In this document: positions 1-5,460 of the stretch, in pieces
How positions within the stretch are numbered: position 1 is the stretch's first letter
How the letters are laid out: each line of letters opens with the position of its first letter
NCBI GenBank assembly: GCA_002348425.1
Contig: DEBE01000150.1
Span: 1-6,496, forward strand
Direction: 5' to 3'
Length of the DNA stretch: 6,496 nt
DNA from: Alphaproteobacteria bacterium UBA2964
Lineage (GTDB): Bacteria; Pseudomonadota; Alphaproteobacteria; MPNO01; UBA2964
Made by a program: the position numbers and the translations under genes
Notes under the pieces: generated by a model
Databases searched by the model: none
What the model was told of the DNA's origin: nothing
The model's input: the letters and a program-made list of their open reading frames with translations, nothing else

Positions 1-129
1 GCGATGGCTGGAACGGCCACAGACAATCGAGTTATGACCCAAAGGGACCCGGATGTCCGAGCCGGAATGCTGGTAACGCCACCTCTTAGCCAGATGCGGG
101 CCAAAGAACAATTGGAGACAGATGTGTAA
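1..129 (+). CDS. C-terminal end of an unassigned protein (5' end outside window)
   Basis: Frame 1 is open from the left edge for 42 codons to a TAA at 127-129, while the other two + frames hit stops. The gene is truncated at its 5' end by the window. The visible tail is hydrophilic and ends ...AKEQLETDV. It contains DPDVRAGML, which loosely recalls the DP-x-V-x-A-G motif near the C-terminus of YciI-like (YCII) proteins, but the residues after it do not continue the YCII pattern, so no function is assigned. It converges on the SDMT gene with only 9 bases between the two stop codons, and no terminator hairpin is visible in the gap. Confidence 0.45.
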   Translation, partial: AMAGTATDNRVMTQRDPDVRAGMLVTPPLSQMRAKEQLETDV

Positions 130-138
130 TTGGATGGC

Positions 139-978
139 CTAGGTCATTTTCCTGAAATGCATGATGCCCCAAGCGAGGTAGTGTTCGTCTGCACCATTCA
201 CCCAATGCCCCAATCCCCGCAACATATTGTCCACGTACTCTTTACCCGACAAAGAAACGGCGACGTCATAGCGGTTTTGCACCTCTTCTCCAATTCGCGA
301 GTAGTGCGTTTTCAATTGGCTGAGCATGGGACGAACCGAGACTTTTTCAAACCCTCTCACCTCCAGTTCTCTCTGGTAGAAGGCGAAGGAGCCCATGGTC
401 TCAAGATTGATGCGATCCAGGATTGGCTGGAGGACACCTTCCGGACAGTCGTCGGACTGCATCGGATCGGTGAAAATGAGTTGCCCGCCGGGATGACAAA
501 CCCGGTCAATTTCATCCAACACTTTCGCGCGATCGCCCGAATGCAGAAATGCATCCTGAGACCAGACGATGTCGTAGGCAGGGCCTTCCGCGGGAATATC
601 CTCGAAACTCCCGTGGATGACATTAATTAATTCGTCCAGTCTCGCACTCCTGTTTTTGTCAGAGTTCAGCCTGTTTTGGGTTTGGCTGAGATTTAAGCAA
701 TCAACACGACATCCGAACTCCCTGGCCAGGTACCGGGCAGAACCACCGTATCCGGATCCCAGGTCCAGAACCTTCGATTCCACACCAAGTTCCCCGATTG
801 CCTTAGCCATCGTGACCACCGTGCGGTGGCTGGCGGCGGCGATCCCCTCGTCCGGGGTTTCGTAGAGCCCGATATGTATATCCTCTCCGCCCCAAAAATT
901 TTTATAGAATTCATCCGCTTCAGAGGAATCGTAATAGGCCTCGGCTATGGCAACCGTTTCTGACTGGGCGCTAGGCAT
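139..978 (-). CDS. sdmt: Sarcosine/dimethylglycine N-methyltransferase (SDMT)
   Basis: This cytoplasmic class I SAM-dependent methyltransferase catalyses the last methylations of the glycine route to betaine: sarcosine to dimethylglycine, and dimethylglycine to glycine betaine. From the ATG at 978 the product is 279 residues, about the known length of bacterial SDMTs. The N-terminal stretch YYDSSEADEFYKNFWGGED (about residues 15-33) followed by IHIGLYE is characteristic of dimethylglycine methyltransferases. Motif I is VLDLGSGYGG (70-79), motif II includes LNLSQ (95-99), and a later IVWSQDAFLHS marks the post-II region. The frame is open upstream of 978, but that part overlaps GSMT deeply and lacks family similarity. 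The chosen ATG overlaps the GSMT stop within ATGCCTAG (978-971), with a purine-rich GGAAAAGA a few bases upstream, so the two are probably translationally coupled. Assignment is by recognition of the family pattern, not by a search. Confidence 0.93.
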   Translation of the reverse strand: MPSAQSETVAIAEAYYDSSEADEFYKNFWGGEDIHIGLYETPDEGIAAASHRTVVTMAKAIGELGVESKVLDLGSGYGGSARYLAREFGCRVDCLNLSQTQNRLNSDKNRSARLDELINVIHGSFEDIPAEGPAYDIVWSQDAFLHSGDRAKVLDEIDRVCHPGGQLIFTDPMQSDDCPEGVLQPILDRINLETMGSFAFYQRELEVRGFEKVSVRPMLSQLKTHYSRIGEEVQNRYDVAVSLSGKEYVDNMLRGLGHWVNGADEHYLAWGIMHFRKMT

Positions 979-1780
979 CAGTATGTTTCTTTTCCGCAAC
1001 ATGAATGAAAAAGTCCGGGTTTTTCTCCTCGTAGGTTTCCTGGAAATCGCCGAACGTCTTGACCCGCTGGAAGCCAACCTCCTTCATCAGTTTGCGGGTA
1101 TAACTTTTGCGCAGCGGGAACATGTTCAGGTGATATTCAGATCCATCGGGAAAGGCATAACGGAACCTCGCAAGACCATCATCCACATGTTCCGGTTCGG
1201 CGGTTACCTGGTCTCCGCAATAGTAATATTTGTGTTTGGAAGAAAAACCATGATCCAGGATGGCGTCATAGTTGCGCTGGTCTATAATCAGAATGCCATC
1301 CCATTTGAGGGCAGCGTAAAATTCGGCGAGCGCTCGGCGGCGATCCATTTCGTCGTGTAGATGTGTGAACGAATTACCTAAGCAGATAATAGCATCAAAT
1401 TTGCCGTTCACGTCCTTGTTCAGCCAACGCCAGTCTGCCTGAACAGTGTGAAGCATAAGATTTTTAGTGCGAGCATTCTCAAAGGCCTTGGTCAGCATTG
1501 CCGCATTGCCGTCCGCGCTCGTCACCTCGAAACCGGCATTCAAAAGCTGGACCGAATGGAAGCCCGTCCCGGTCGCCACATCGAGAACTTTTTGTTTGTC
1601 GCGAGCTTTCAGAATATCGATGAAAAACTGTCCCTCACTGTCGGCACGGGCATCCCAATCGATCAATTCGTCCCATTTTTCCACAAAGGACTGAATGTAT
1701 TCTTGTTGATAAAGTTCGGTATCCCTGCTTTTCAGAGGATGTTCGCCATGGTTTTGAATATTTTTAAATTGCTTATTCAT
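971..1780 (-). CDS. gsmt: Glycine/sarcosine N-methyltransferase (GSMT)
   Basis: This SAM-dependent methyltransferase converts glycine to sarcosine and sarcosine to dimethylglycine, feeding SDMT encoded immediately downstream. From the ATG at 1780 the protein is 269 residues, matching bacterial GSMTs. Visible landmarks are YQQEYIQSFVEKWDELIDWD (about 24-43), motif I VLDVATGTGFHS (65-76), the ICLGNSFTHL block, a DQRNYDAILDHGF segment and NMFPLRKSYTRKLMKEVGFQ near the C-terminus, all typical of the halophile GSMT family. The frame extends up to 15 codons further (ATG at 1822, TTG at 1825), but those residues do not resemble the family and MNKQ better matches known N-termini. Ribosome-binding sequence before 1780 is weak (TTGAG), so the start is uncertain. 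GSMT is first in the operon and overlaps SDMT by 8 bases. In characterised organisms the pair supports osmoprotection. No operator can be pointed to here. Confidence 0.94.
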   Translation of the reverse strand: MNKQFKNIQNHGEHPLKSRDTELYQQEYIQSFVEKWDELIDWDARADSEGQFFIDILKARDKQKVLDVATGTGFHSVQLLNAGFEVTSADGNAAMLTKAFENARTKNLMLHTVQADWRWLNKDVNGKFDAIICLGNSFTHLHDEMDRRRALAEFYAALKWDGILIIDQRNYDAILDHGFSSKHKYYYCGDQVTAEPEHVDDGLARFRYAFPDGSEYHLNMFPLRKSYTRKLMKEVGFQRVKTFGDFQETYEEKNPDFFIHVAEKKHTDA

Positions 1781-1849
1781 ACTACTCAATGTTTCCACAC
1801 ATTTACTCACCGTGCCCTGCATCAAATTTTCCAGACGACCTCGCCGCAG

Positions 1850-2014
1850 CTAGGCCCGCTTGTCTTCACCACCCACCGGATACATTTCCGAGACTGGTGC
1901 AAATTGATTCACAGCTTCTACGATTAAAGGGATGCAGCGACAAAAACCGGTATTAAACGGCAAATGATCCGCAAGGCGCACTTTATTCCTCTTATTTGCT
2001 ATCTCAATACACAT
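1850..2014 (-). CDS. Possible small hypothetical ORF upstream of GSMT
   Basis: A 54-codon minus-strand frame runs from an ATG at 2014 to a TAG at 1850. The frame is open for about 20 further codons upstream. The translation starts MCIEIANKRNKVRLAD and ends SEMYPVGGEDKRA. Its amino-acid composition is plausible for a soluble protein and no family is recognised. There is no recognisable ribosome-binding sequence before the ATG. It would end 27 bases before the earliest possible GSMT start (1822), the same strand and order as the operon, so it could be a leader ORF, the tail of a decayed gene, or chance open frame. Confidence 0.2.
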   Translation of the reverse strand: MCIEIANKRNKVRLADHLPFNTGFCRCIPLIVEAVNQFAPVSEMYPVGGEDKRA

Positions 2015-2120
2015 AAAAATGCAACTGACAGCCAGGAACTTACTCCAACGCGCCCACCGCCGGGACGGCCTGTTTTTCTACTCAACCGGCGTATACAGCC
2101 GGATCACCACCCTGGACCTT

Positions 2121-2155
2121 AAGTTATACCCCACAACAGGATAAACTTATACCCC
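2121..2155. repeat. Pair of 12-base direct repeats (11 of 12 identical)
   Basis: AAGTTATACCCC at 2121-2132 is repeated as AACTTATACCCC at 2144-2155, one mismatch, with a start-to-start distance of 23 bases. Spacing near two helical turns would suit a protein binding the same face twice, or the copies could be an element-end iteron. The role is unknown. Confidence 0.5.
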
Positions 2156-2203
2156 GCTTAGCTATTCCGTCTTTTGGGCTTAGGAAGCTCCCGCAATGGG
2201 ACT

Positions 2204-2218
2204 GCATAATCGTTATGC
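2204..2218. repeat. Perfect 6+3+6 inverted repeat
   Basis: GCATAA (2204-2209), a TCG spacer and TTATGC (2213-2218) form a perfect dyad. It is not followed by a T run, so it is unlikely to be a terminator. Dyads of this size and spacing occur as recombinase or repressor sites, but no recombinase gene is visible in the window, so the role is open. Confidence 0.45.
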
Positions 2219-2270
2219 CGTCCGTAACTAGTAATGCTATTTCTCTAAACAGATCCGTCCTTAATCAATG

Positions 2271-2287
2271 ACTTGCAATTTGCAAGT
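2271..2287. promoter_or_regulatory. Perfect 17-base palindrome, candidate operator of the PycTM-like gene
   Basis: ACTTGCAA (2271-2278), one central T, and TTGCAAGT (2280-2287) are exact reverse complements. The right edge lies 21 bases before the ATG of the PycTM-like gene, so a bound dimeric regulator would overlap the expected promoter or 5' leader. No T tract follows it, which argues against a terminator. A related inverted repeat with the same CTTGCA half-site lies inside the gene at 2353-2370. Confidence 0.5.
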
Positions 2288-2308
2288 GTGTGAAATAATC
2301 AACTAGTT

Positions 2309-2840
2309 ATGACTGATGGTAAAACTTACCAACGAGAAACTCTGACGGTGCTTCTTGCATCCTTGCAAGAGGTACAAAACACTATCAGGAGCTATGATAC
2401 AAAGGCGCAGGTAGTAAGCATTGGGTTTATTTTTTCGTTAGGGTTAATTACAACAATAAGTTCTTTAGCCCCAGAACTTCCCAGATTTAACTTCATTCTA
2501 GTTTGTTTTTCATGGTTGTTAGGAATACTCCCAATCGTAATGTTTGGGTTGGTGCTTTATCCGTCCCGTAGCATGGCTCCCAAGCTTGGGACGCGTGTTC
2601 AAAATCTACAACGTAGCTTTTATTTGCTAGAAGAGAGATATCCAACCTTGGATGATTTTATTGCTGCCTTGGACAAAAGTGATTGGCAAAATCGAAATTG
2701 CCTATGAAATCCAGAAGCTTTCTTTACTTAGGGATATGCAACGGAAGAGGTTTGTCTGGGCATTAAGAATTACAGGAACTTCATATGCCCTGATGCTCCT
2801 TGTCCAACTATTACGGTCTGCTGGCTTTCTTAACTCATAA
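2309..2840 (+). pseudogene. PycTM/DUF5706-like small membrane protein, frameshifted
   Basis: Two overlapping frames together make one plausible protein. The first runs from the ATG at 2309 to TGA at 2707. Its product carries SYDTKAQ (about 28-34), a membrane helix at about 34-54, a second at 61-84 ending in LYPSRS, then a polar region with YPTLDDFIAALDKSDW. The next frame continues EIAYEIQKLSLLRDMQRKRF, then a third hydrophobic helix, and stops at 2840. Ignoring one base near 2693 joins WQN to EIAYEI and gives 176 residues. Three helices, the (D)TKA motif before helix 1 and the basic RDMQRKRF segment before helix 3 resemble PycTM (DUF5706) effectors, which in Pycsar anti-phage systems damage the membrane when a cyclic pyrimidine nucleotide accumulates. 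That family call is by pattern only. No uridylate or cytidylate cyclase lies in the window. The shift may be a true inactivation, a sequencing error or, less likely, programmed +1 frameshifting. No good ribosome-binding sequence precedes 2309. Confidence 0.55.
2353..2370. promoter_or_regulatory. Second CTTGCA/TGCAAG inverted repeat, inside the PycTM-like gene
   Basis: TCTTGCA (2353-2359), a 4-base spacer and TGCAAGA (2364-2370) are exact reverse complements and share the CTTGCA half-site with the palindrome at 2271-2287. The centres are about 82 bases apart, close to eight helical turns, as would suit a looped pair of operator sites. The half-site spacer differs (3 versus 4 bases), and the site is within coding sequence for LLASLQEV, so chance is possible. 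Confidence 0.35.
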
Positions 2841-2961
2841 CCTGAAGGTCGTAAGTGAAGGGGTTGTATCAACCGAGTGCTATGGAACGAGTGATTGTTC
2901 GTCTGTTTCGGGTCATTTTCAAAAGTATTTATGGGGGAGGAGGTATGTCCAGTCTCAAGTG

Positions 2962-3126
2962 TTAATGGGACGTTTTTTCTTCAACGCGCACTTTGATCCA
3001 TTCCATAATTTCTGCGTCACTTTCTTTAAGCTTCTCAGCCTCTCTAAGCTCGGGAATGCATTCTCCCTGATACTCTATGCCCGGACCACTGTCCTAAACC
3101 CGTTTCTCCATGATGACACGGCTCAT
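2962..3126 (-). pseudogene. Possible decayed small ORF with an in-frame UAG
   Basis: On the minus strand an ATG at 3126 opens MSRVIMEKRV, meets TAG at 3096-3094, and the same frame continues DSGPGIEYQGECIPELREAE and on to EIMEWIKVRVEEKTSH before TAA at 2962. The downstream part is charged and helix-forming, as expected of a small regulatory or antitoxin-like protein, and reads better as protein than the overlapping plus-strand frame. No family is recognised. The UAG suggests decay or a sequencing error. No good ribosome-binding sequence precedes the ATG. Confidence 0.22.
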
Positions 3127-3277
3127 GGTTCATTTTACCATTCTTTGGCAAATTCCTGACACTCTAGGAATTGGGCAAAGGGACCCTAATATGAGATTGA
3201 TGCGGTGTTTGTTTGTGGGTTGATTTGGGGGTAGGAATCCAAAATGCTTATAAAACCCTTAGAAAACACAGGTTTTG

Positions 3278-3302
3278 GGCGGACCCCCTCTCCGCCATTT
3301 TT
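3278..3302 (+). terminator. Rho-independent terminator-like hairpin
   Basis: GGCGGA (3278-3283) pairs perfectly with TCCGCC (3291-3296) around a 7-base loop, followed by A and five T (3298-3302). The orientation fits + strand transcription. The nearest + strand gene ends about 440 bases upstream, so it would end either a long 3' region or an unannotated transcript from 2841-3277. The 3' half also matches a tRNA-Ser 3' end, so the hairpin may be coincidental to an attachment site. Confidence 0.5.
3287..3297 (+). other. tRNA-Ser 3'-end-like sequence, possible attachment-site remnant
   Basis: CCTCTCC-G-CCA equals the 3' acceptor strand, discriminator G and CCA of common bacterial tRNA-Ser genes, whose 5' end begins GGAGAGG. 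No tRNA body precedes it: the 17 bases before it form at best a degenerate T-arm without TTCGAAT. Integrating elements often copy the 3' end of a tRNA gene, so this could mark an island boundary. The match is only 11 bases and partly shared with the hairpin, so it is tentative. Confidence 0.25.
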
Positions 3303-3465
3303 ATTAAAATCAATCCAATTAACATAAGAAAACGACCCCTAATCTGTTCTTCTTTATTAAACGTAAAGGAAATATAAGATAGAGGAGTTAGATTAGATTA
3401 AATTAGTAATAGCTTTTATGTTTGTTTTTGGGGTGAGTTCTTTTCCTTTCCAGACCTTCGCAGGT

Positions 3466-3539
3466 AGTTGCGGGGGGCGGTGATCACATTCACACCGAGG
3501 AGGAGGGGAAGAATGATAAAAAACTCGGGGCCTGCAACT
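3466..3539 (+). promoter_or_regulatory. G-rich, possibly structured leader before the VOC gene
   Basis: AGTTGC (3466-3471) can pair with GCAACT (3534-3539), enclosing a local hairpin CGGTG (3478-3482) / CACCG (3493-3497) and a polypurine tract at 3497-3510. The surroundings are AT-rich, so this G-rich island stands out. It could be a folded 5' leader controlling the VOC gene about 90 bases downstream. It matches no riboswitch class that I recognise. Confidence 0.25.
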
Positions 3540-3548
3540 CTTTATTAA
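3513..3548 (+). CDS. 11-codon mini-ORF with an unusually strong ribosome-binding sequence
   Basis: ATG at 3513 encodes MIKNSGPATLY and stops at TAA 3546-3548. A polypurine GAGGAGGAGGGG at 3497-3508 lies 4 bases upstream, by far the best Shine-Dalgarno-like sequence in the window. It could be a leader peptide controlling the VOC gene that starts 79 bases later, since the AGTTGC/GCAACT pairing spans it. The tract could also simply be a purine-rich motif with a chance ATG. Confidence 0.25.
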   Translation: MIKNSGPATLY

Positions 3549-3627
3549 CCTATAAAACAGATTAGACTTTTTGGAACATAAAGCTCAAAATATTAACCGG
3601 TTATTAATAATATGTGAGGGCATGCTC

Positions 3628-4269
3628 ATGGATAAAATTGATCCCGTGGATTTTAGACCCGAAAAGGTAGCGCCACTTCGAGTTGATCCACCCGGATCAT
3701 TAACATCTATGCCATCACCAACAAAGTTACACCACCTACATATTTTTTCCGATGAAAATTACGACAGTATGGTTGATTTCTATCAACGTTTATTCAATGC
3801 AGAAATTGTTAGAGTGAACCCCAATGGTCTGACATTTATTACCTATGATGACCATGATCACCGGGTAGTCATTATAAAGAGACCGGGCGCAATGAAAAAG
3901 CCTGAAAATTTTATTGGTGTCTCCCATCAGGCATATTGTTATTCAAGTCTCGGTGAATTGATTTATGTATATAAAAGAATGAAAGAGTGGGGCTATAAAC
4001 CGATTTGGACAGTCAATCATGGCAATTCGACGTCGTTTTATTACAATGACCCTGATGGCAACCAAGTAGAGACTATGCTTGATAACTTCACACCCTCTGA
4101 AACCAAAGAATATAAAAGGTATTACCAATGGTCTGAAGAGTTTTCGGCCTTGGGAGACCCGACATTTGACCCTGATAAAATGGTTGAACTCTACGAAAAT
4201 GGCGTTCCTGATTCTGTCCTACTGGATCACACAGAAGTTTGTAAACTTATCAAGAGAGGTGAACTTTAG
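3628..4269 (+). CDS. VOC-superfamily protein, extradiol-dioxygenase-like
   Basis: From the ATG at 3628 the product is 213 residues, with GAGGG 7 bases upstream (3616-3620). The frame is open back to a TTG at 3571, but this ATG has the better ribosome-binding site. One vicinal-oxygen-chelate domain spans about residues 33-152. It starts KLHHLHIFSDENYDSMVDFY, has GVSHQAY in the middle, and ends with YYNDPDGNQVETM. The expected metal ligands are visible: His36 (or a neighbouring His), His100 and Glu148, the 2-His-1-carboxylate set of Fe(II) extradiol dioxygenases and related enzymes. A helical tail of about 60 residues follows. A ring-cleaving role is possible, but a single VOC domain this short also fits lyases or isomerases, so the substrate is unknown. 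Its 3' end overlaps the gluQ stop region by 20 bases on the opposite strand, leaving no room for a terminator between them. Confidence 0.85.
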   Translation: MDKIDPVDFRPEKVAPLRVDPPGSLTSMPSPTKLHHLHIFSDENYDSMVDFYQRLFNAEIVRVNPNGLTFITYDDHDHRVVIIKRPGAMKKPENFIGVSHQAYCYSSLGELIYVYKRMKEWGYKPIWTVNHGNSTSFYYNDPDGNQVETMLDNFTPSETKEYKRYYQWSEEFSALGDPTFDPDKMVELYENGVPDSVLLDHTEVCKLIKRGEL

Positions 4270-5113
4270 TTTTCTTTTCTATAATTTTTTTGATGTCTTT
4301 TGGAGACTTACCTGAAAGGCGTAAGGCCCTTATGGTTGTTGAGTTGTCTCTTTTTGAAAATTTTTTGCCATTGTCCTCCATTATTAACGGGTGATGTAAA
4401 TAAGCTGGTGTATCCAGACCAAGAAGTGATTGAAGAAGGCAATGTAGGCTAGTTGCGGTCGCTAGATCCTCTCCTCGAGTTACCAGCGTAATTCCCTGAA
4501 TTGCGTCATCAACGGTAACAGAGAGATGATAGCTTGTCGGTATGTCCTTTCTTGCAATAACTATATCACCAAAAACCTCGGGTTTAGCGGTTTGATGGCC
4601 TTTATTAAACTCCAGCCATTTTTGGTTACCAACAAGTTTTAAAGCCTTTTCAATATCAAGACGAAATGCATGAGGTTGTCCGGCCGTTAATTTCAAATCG
4701 CGTCTTTTGATCGGGATGGATTTGCAAGTTCCTGGATATATTGGGCCCTCTGGACCGTGGGGCGCGCCCCCTGCCCTTTTTATTTCATCTCTAATATCTC
4801 TTCGAGTACAGAAGCAAGGGTAAAGAAGACCAAGCGAATCTAATTTTTTTAAAGCAACTTTATATTCGTCAAAATGATTTGATTGCTTTCGAACTGGTTG
4901 TTCCCAACTGAGGCCTAACCAATCGAGGTCTTCATATATGGCCTTTACATACTTTTCCCTGCAGCGATCTTCATCAATATCCTCTATTCTGAGAATAAAT
5001 TTTCCACCATGTATTTTTGAATAATTGTAGGCACACAGCGCGGCATAGGCATGACCGATGTGCAGAAAGCCGGTGGGACTGGGGGCAAAACGAGTTACTA
5101 CATGAGATTTCAT
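4250..5113 (-). CDS. gluQ: Glutamyl-Q tRNA(Asp) synthetase (GluQRS)
   Basis: This truncated glutamyl-tRNA synthetase paralogue attaches glutamate to the queuosine at position 34 of tRNA(Asp) rather than to a tRNA 3' end. The 287 residues cover only a catalytic core, the usual GluQRS length and much shorter than GltX. Visible are RFAPSPTGFLHIGHAYAA (8-25, with HIGH at 18-21), RIEDID (42-47), and the GluQRS zinc set Cys100-x-Cys102 and Tyr126-x3-Cys130. Later come DIVIARKD (183-190), TRGEDL (212-217) and the KMSKS-equivalent KKFSKRD (250-256). No anticodon-binding domain follows. The ATG at 5113 overlaps the TGA of the upstream DUF952 gene as ATGA, so translation is probably coupled and both share a promoter beyond 5460. 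The stop lies inside the 3' end of the convergent VOC gene. Confidence 0.95.
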   Translation of the reverse strand: MKSHVVTRFAPSPTGFLHIGHAYAALCAYNYSKIHGGKFILRIEDIDEDRCREKYVKAIYEDLDWLGLSWEQPVRKQSNHFDEYKVALKKLDSLGLLYPCFCTRRDIRDEIKRAGGAPHGPEGPIYPGTCKSIPIKRRDLKLTAGQPHAFRLDIEKALKLVGNQKWLEFNKGHQTAKPEVFGDIVIARKDIPTSYHLSVTVDDAIQGITLVTRGEDLATATSLHCLLQSLLGLDTPAYLHHPLIMEDNGKKFSKRDNSTTIRALRLSGKSPKDIKKIIEKKTKVHLS

Positions 5114-5460
5114 TTCAAAAAACGTTTGGGGAAAATATGGCGTCCATTTTTACCTAATTTTAATTTTTCAACTTTTAAAACAGCTTTCTTCGGCAGATTG
5201 CCATATAAATGTGGAAAAAGTTGTCCGCCTCTTGATTGCTCCCATTTCAAATTTGATCCTAGTAATTGGCTTTTTACAGTCAATAGTATGAGGTTGCTTT
5301 GTCCTTTTCTATGTTTGTATGCACTTGCGATCACTTGTTTCGCTGTTGAGAAGTGGATGAACCCATCACCCTGGTCTTGAGAGGAACCAGAGTAATCGGA
5401 ATTTTTATCAACATTCTTCCATTCTTGTAATTTGCATATGTGGTATATCAGGTTTTCCAT
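5110..5460 (-). CDS. DUF952 family protein
   Basis: The 116-residue product begins LIYHICKLQEW and carries the DUF952 core: QDQGDGFIHFSTAKQV (about 29-44), a NLILLTV strand, LKWEQSRGGQLFPHLYG (about 71-87) and a final VLKVEKLKL strand. DUF952 proteins are small soluble proteins of unknown function with a fold related to ADP-ribosylating or RNA 2'-phosphotransferase-like domains. That relation is general knowledge and is not shown here. The basic C-terminal tail (GRHIFPKRFLK) extends past the core. The gene is first of a two-gene unit, its TGA overlapping the gluQ ATG by 4 bases. The tight link to a tRNA-modifying enzyme hints at an RNA- or NAD-linked role, an inference only. No strong ribosome-binding sequence precedes the ATG at 5460, so the start is by similarity. 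Confidence 0.88.
   Translation of the reverse strand: MENLIYHICKLQEWKNVDKNSDYSGSSQDQGDGFIHFSTAKQVIASAYKHRKGQSNLILLTVKSQLLGSNLKWEQSRGGQLFPHLYGNLPKKAVLKVEKLKLGKNGRHIFPKRFLK

Larger units (their letters stand above)
1781..2308. other. Gene-poor spacer between GSMT and the PycTM-like gene
   Basis: This stretch separates two divergently transcribed units, so it should contain the GSMT-SDMT promoter (minus strand) and the promoter of the PycTM-like gene (plus strand). No convincing -35/-10 pair stands out for either. Besides the minus-strand small ORF at 1850-2014, a 41-codon plus-strand frame lies at 2019-2144 (starting MQLTARNLLQRAHRRDG) with no ribosome-binding sequence, considered too weak to call. 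The right part holds a near-identical direct repeat (2121-2155), a 15-base dyad (2204-2218) and a 17-base palindrome (2271-2287), listed separately. GC content appears to fall from left to right across it. Confidence 0.5.
2841..3627. other. Long gene-poor, AT-rich spacer
   Basis: No convincing intact gene of ordinary size is found on either strand. A plus-strand frame at 2800-3159 is open but has no ribosome-binding sequence and no recognisable protein, and it overlaps a more protein-like minus-strand frame that is broken by a UAG (2962-3126). Between 3298 and 3420 the DNA is AT-rich, with short TTAGA iterations around 3388-3405. The segment also holds a terminator-like hairpin (3278-3302) and, close to the VOC gene, a G-rich structured stretch with a polypurine tract and mini-ORF (3466-3548). 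It may contain an uncharacterised small RNA ending at the hairpin. Confidence 0.45.

Noticed and set aside
130..630. Long + strand open frame opposite SDMT
   Set aside because: It is the antisense shadow of a confidently recognised methyltransferase and has no family pattern of its own.
1448..1927. Long + strand frame opposite GSMT running into the spacer
   Set aside because: Mostly antisense to GSMT, with no ribosome-binding sequence and no recognisable protein.
2685..2700. Programmed +1 frameshift in the PycTM-like gene
   Set aside because: No rare-codon or stop-codon slippery site at the junction and no stimulatory structure seen. Mutation or sequencing error is simpler.
3094..3096. UAG in the small minus-strand ORF as pyrrolysine
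   Set aside because: No pyrrolysine biosynthesis or tRNA gene is visible, and the ORF has no known pyrrolysine family. Simple decay is more likely.
2800..3159. 119-codon + strand frame after the PycTM-like gene
   Set aside because: It starts inside the end of that gene, is rich in Phe, Ser and Leu with no domain pattern, and has no ribosome-binding sequence. The opposite strand reads more like protein.
3200..3297. Complete tRNA-Ser gene
   Set aside because: Only the acceptor 3' end matches. There is no GGAGAGG 5' strand, no D-arm, no anticodon arm and no TTCGAAT T-loop upstream.
3388..3405. TTAGA iterations as a CRISPR or iteron array
   Set aside because: The units are about 5 bases and few, in generally AT-rich DNA, with no spacers. 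This is simple-sequence background.
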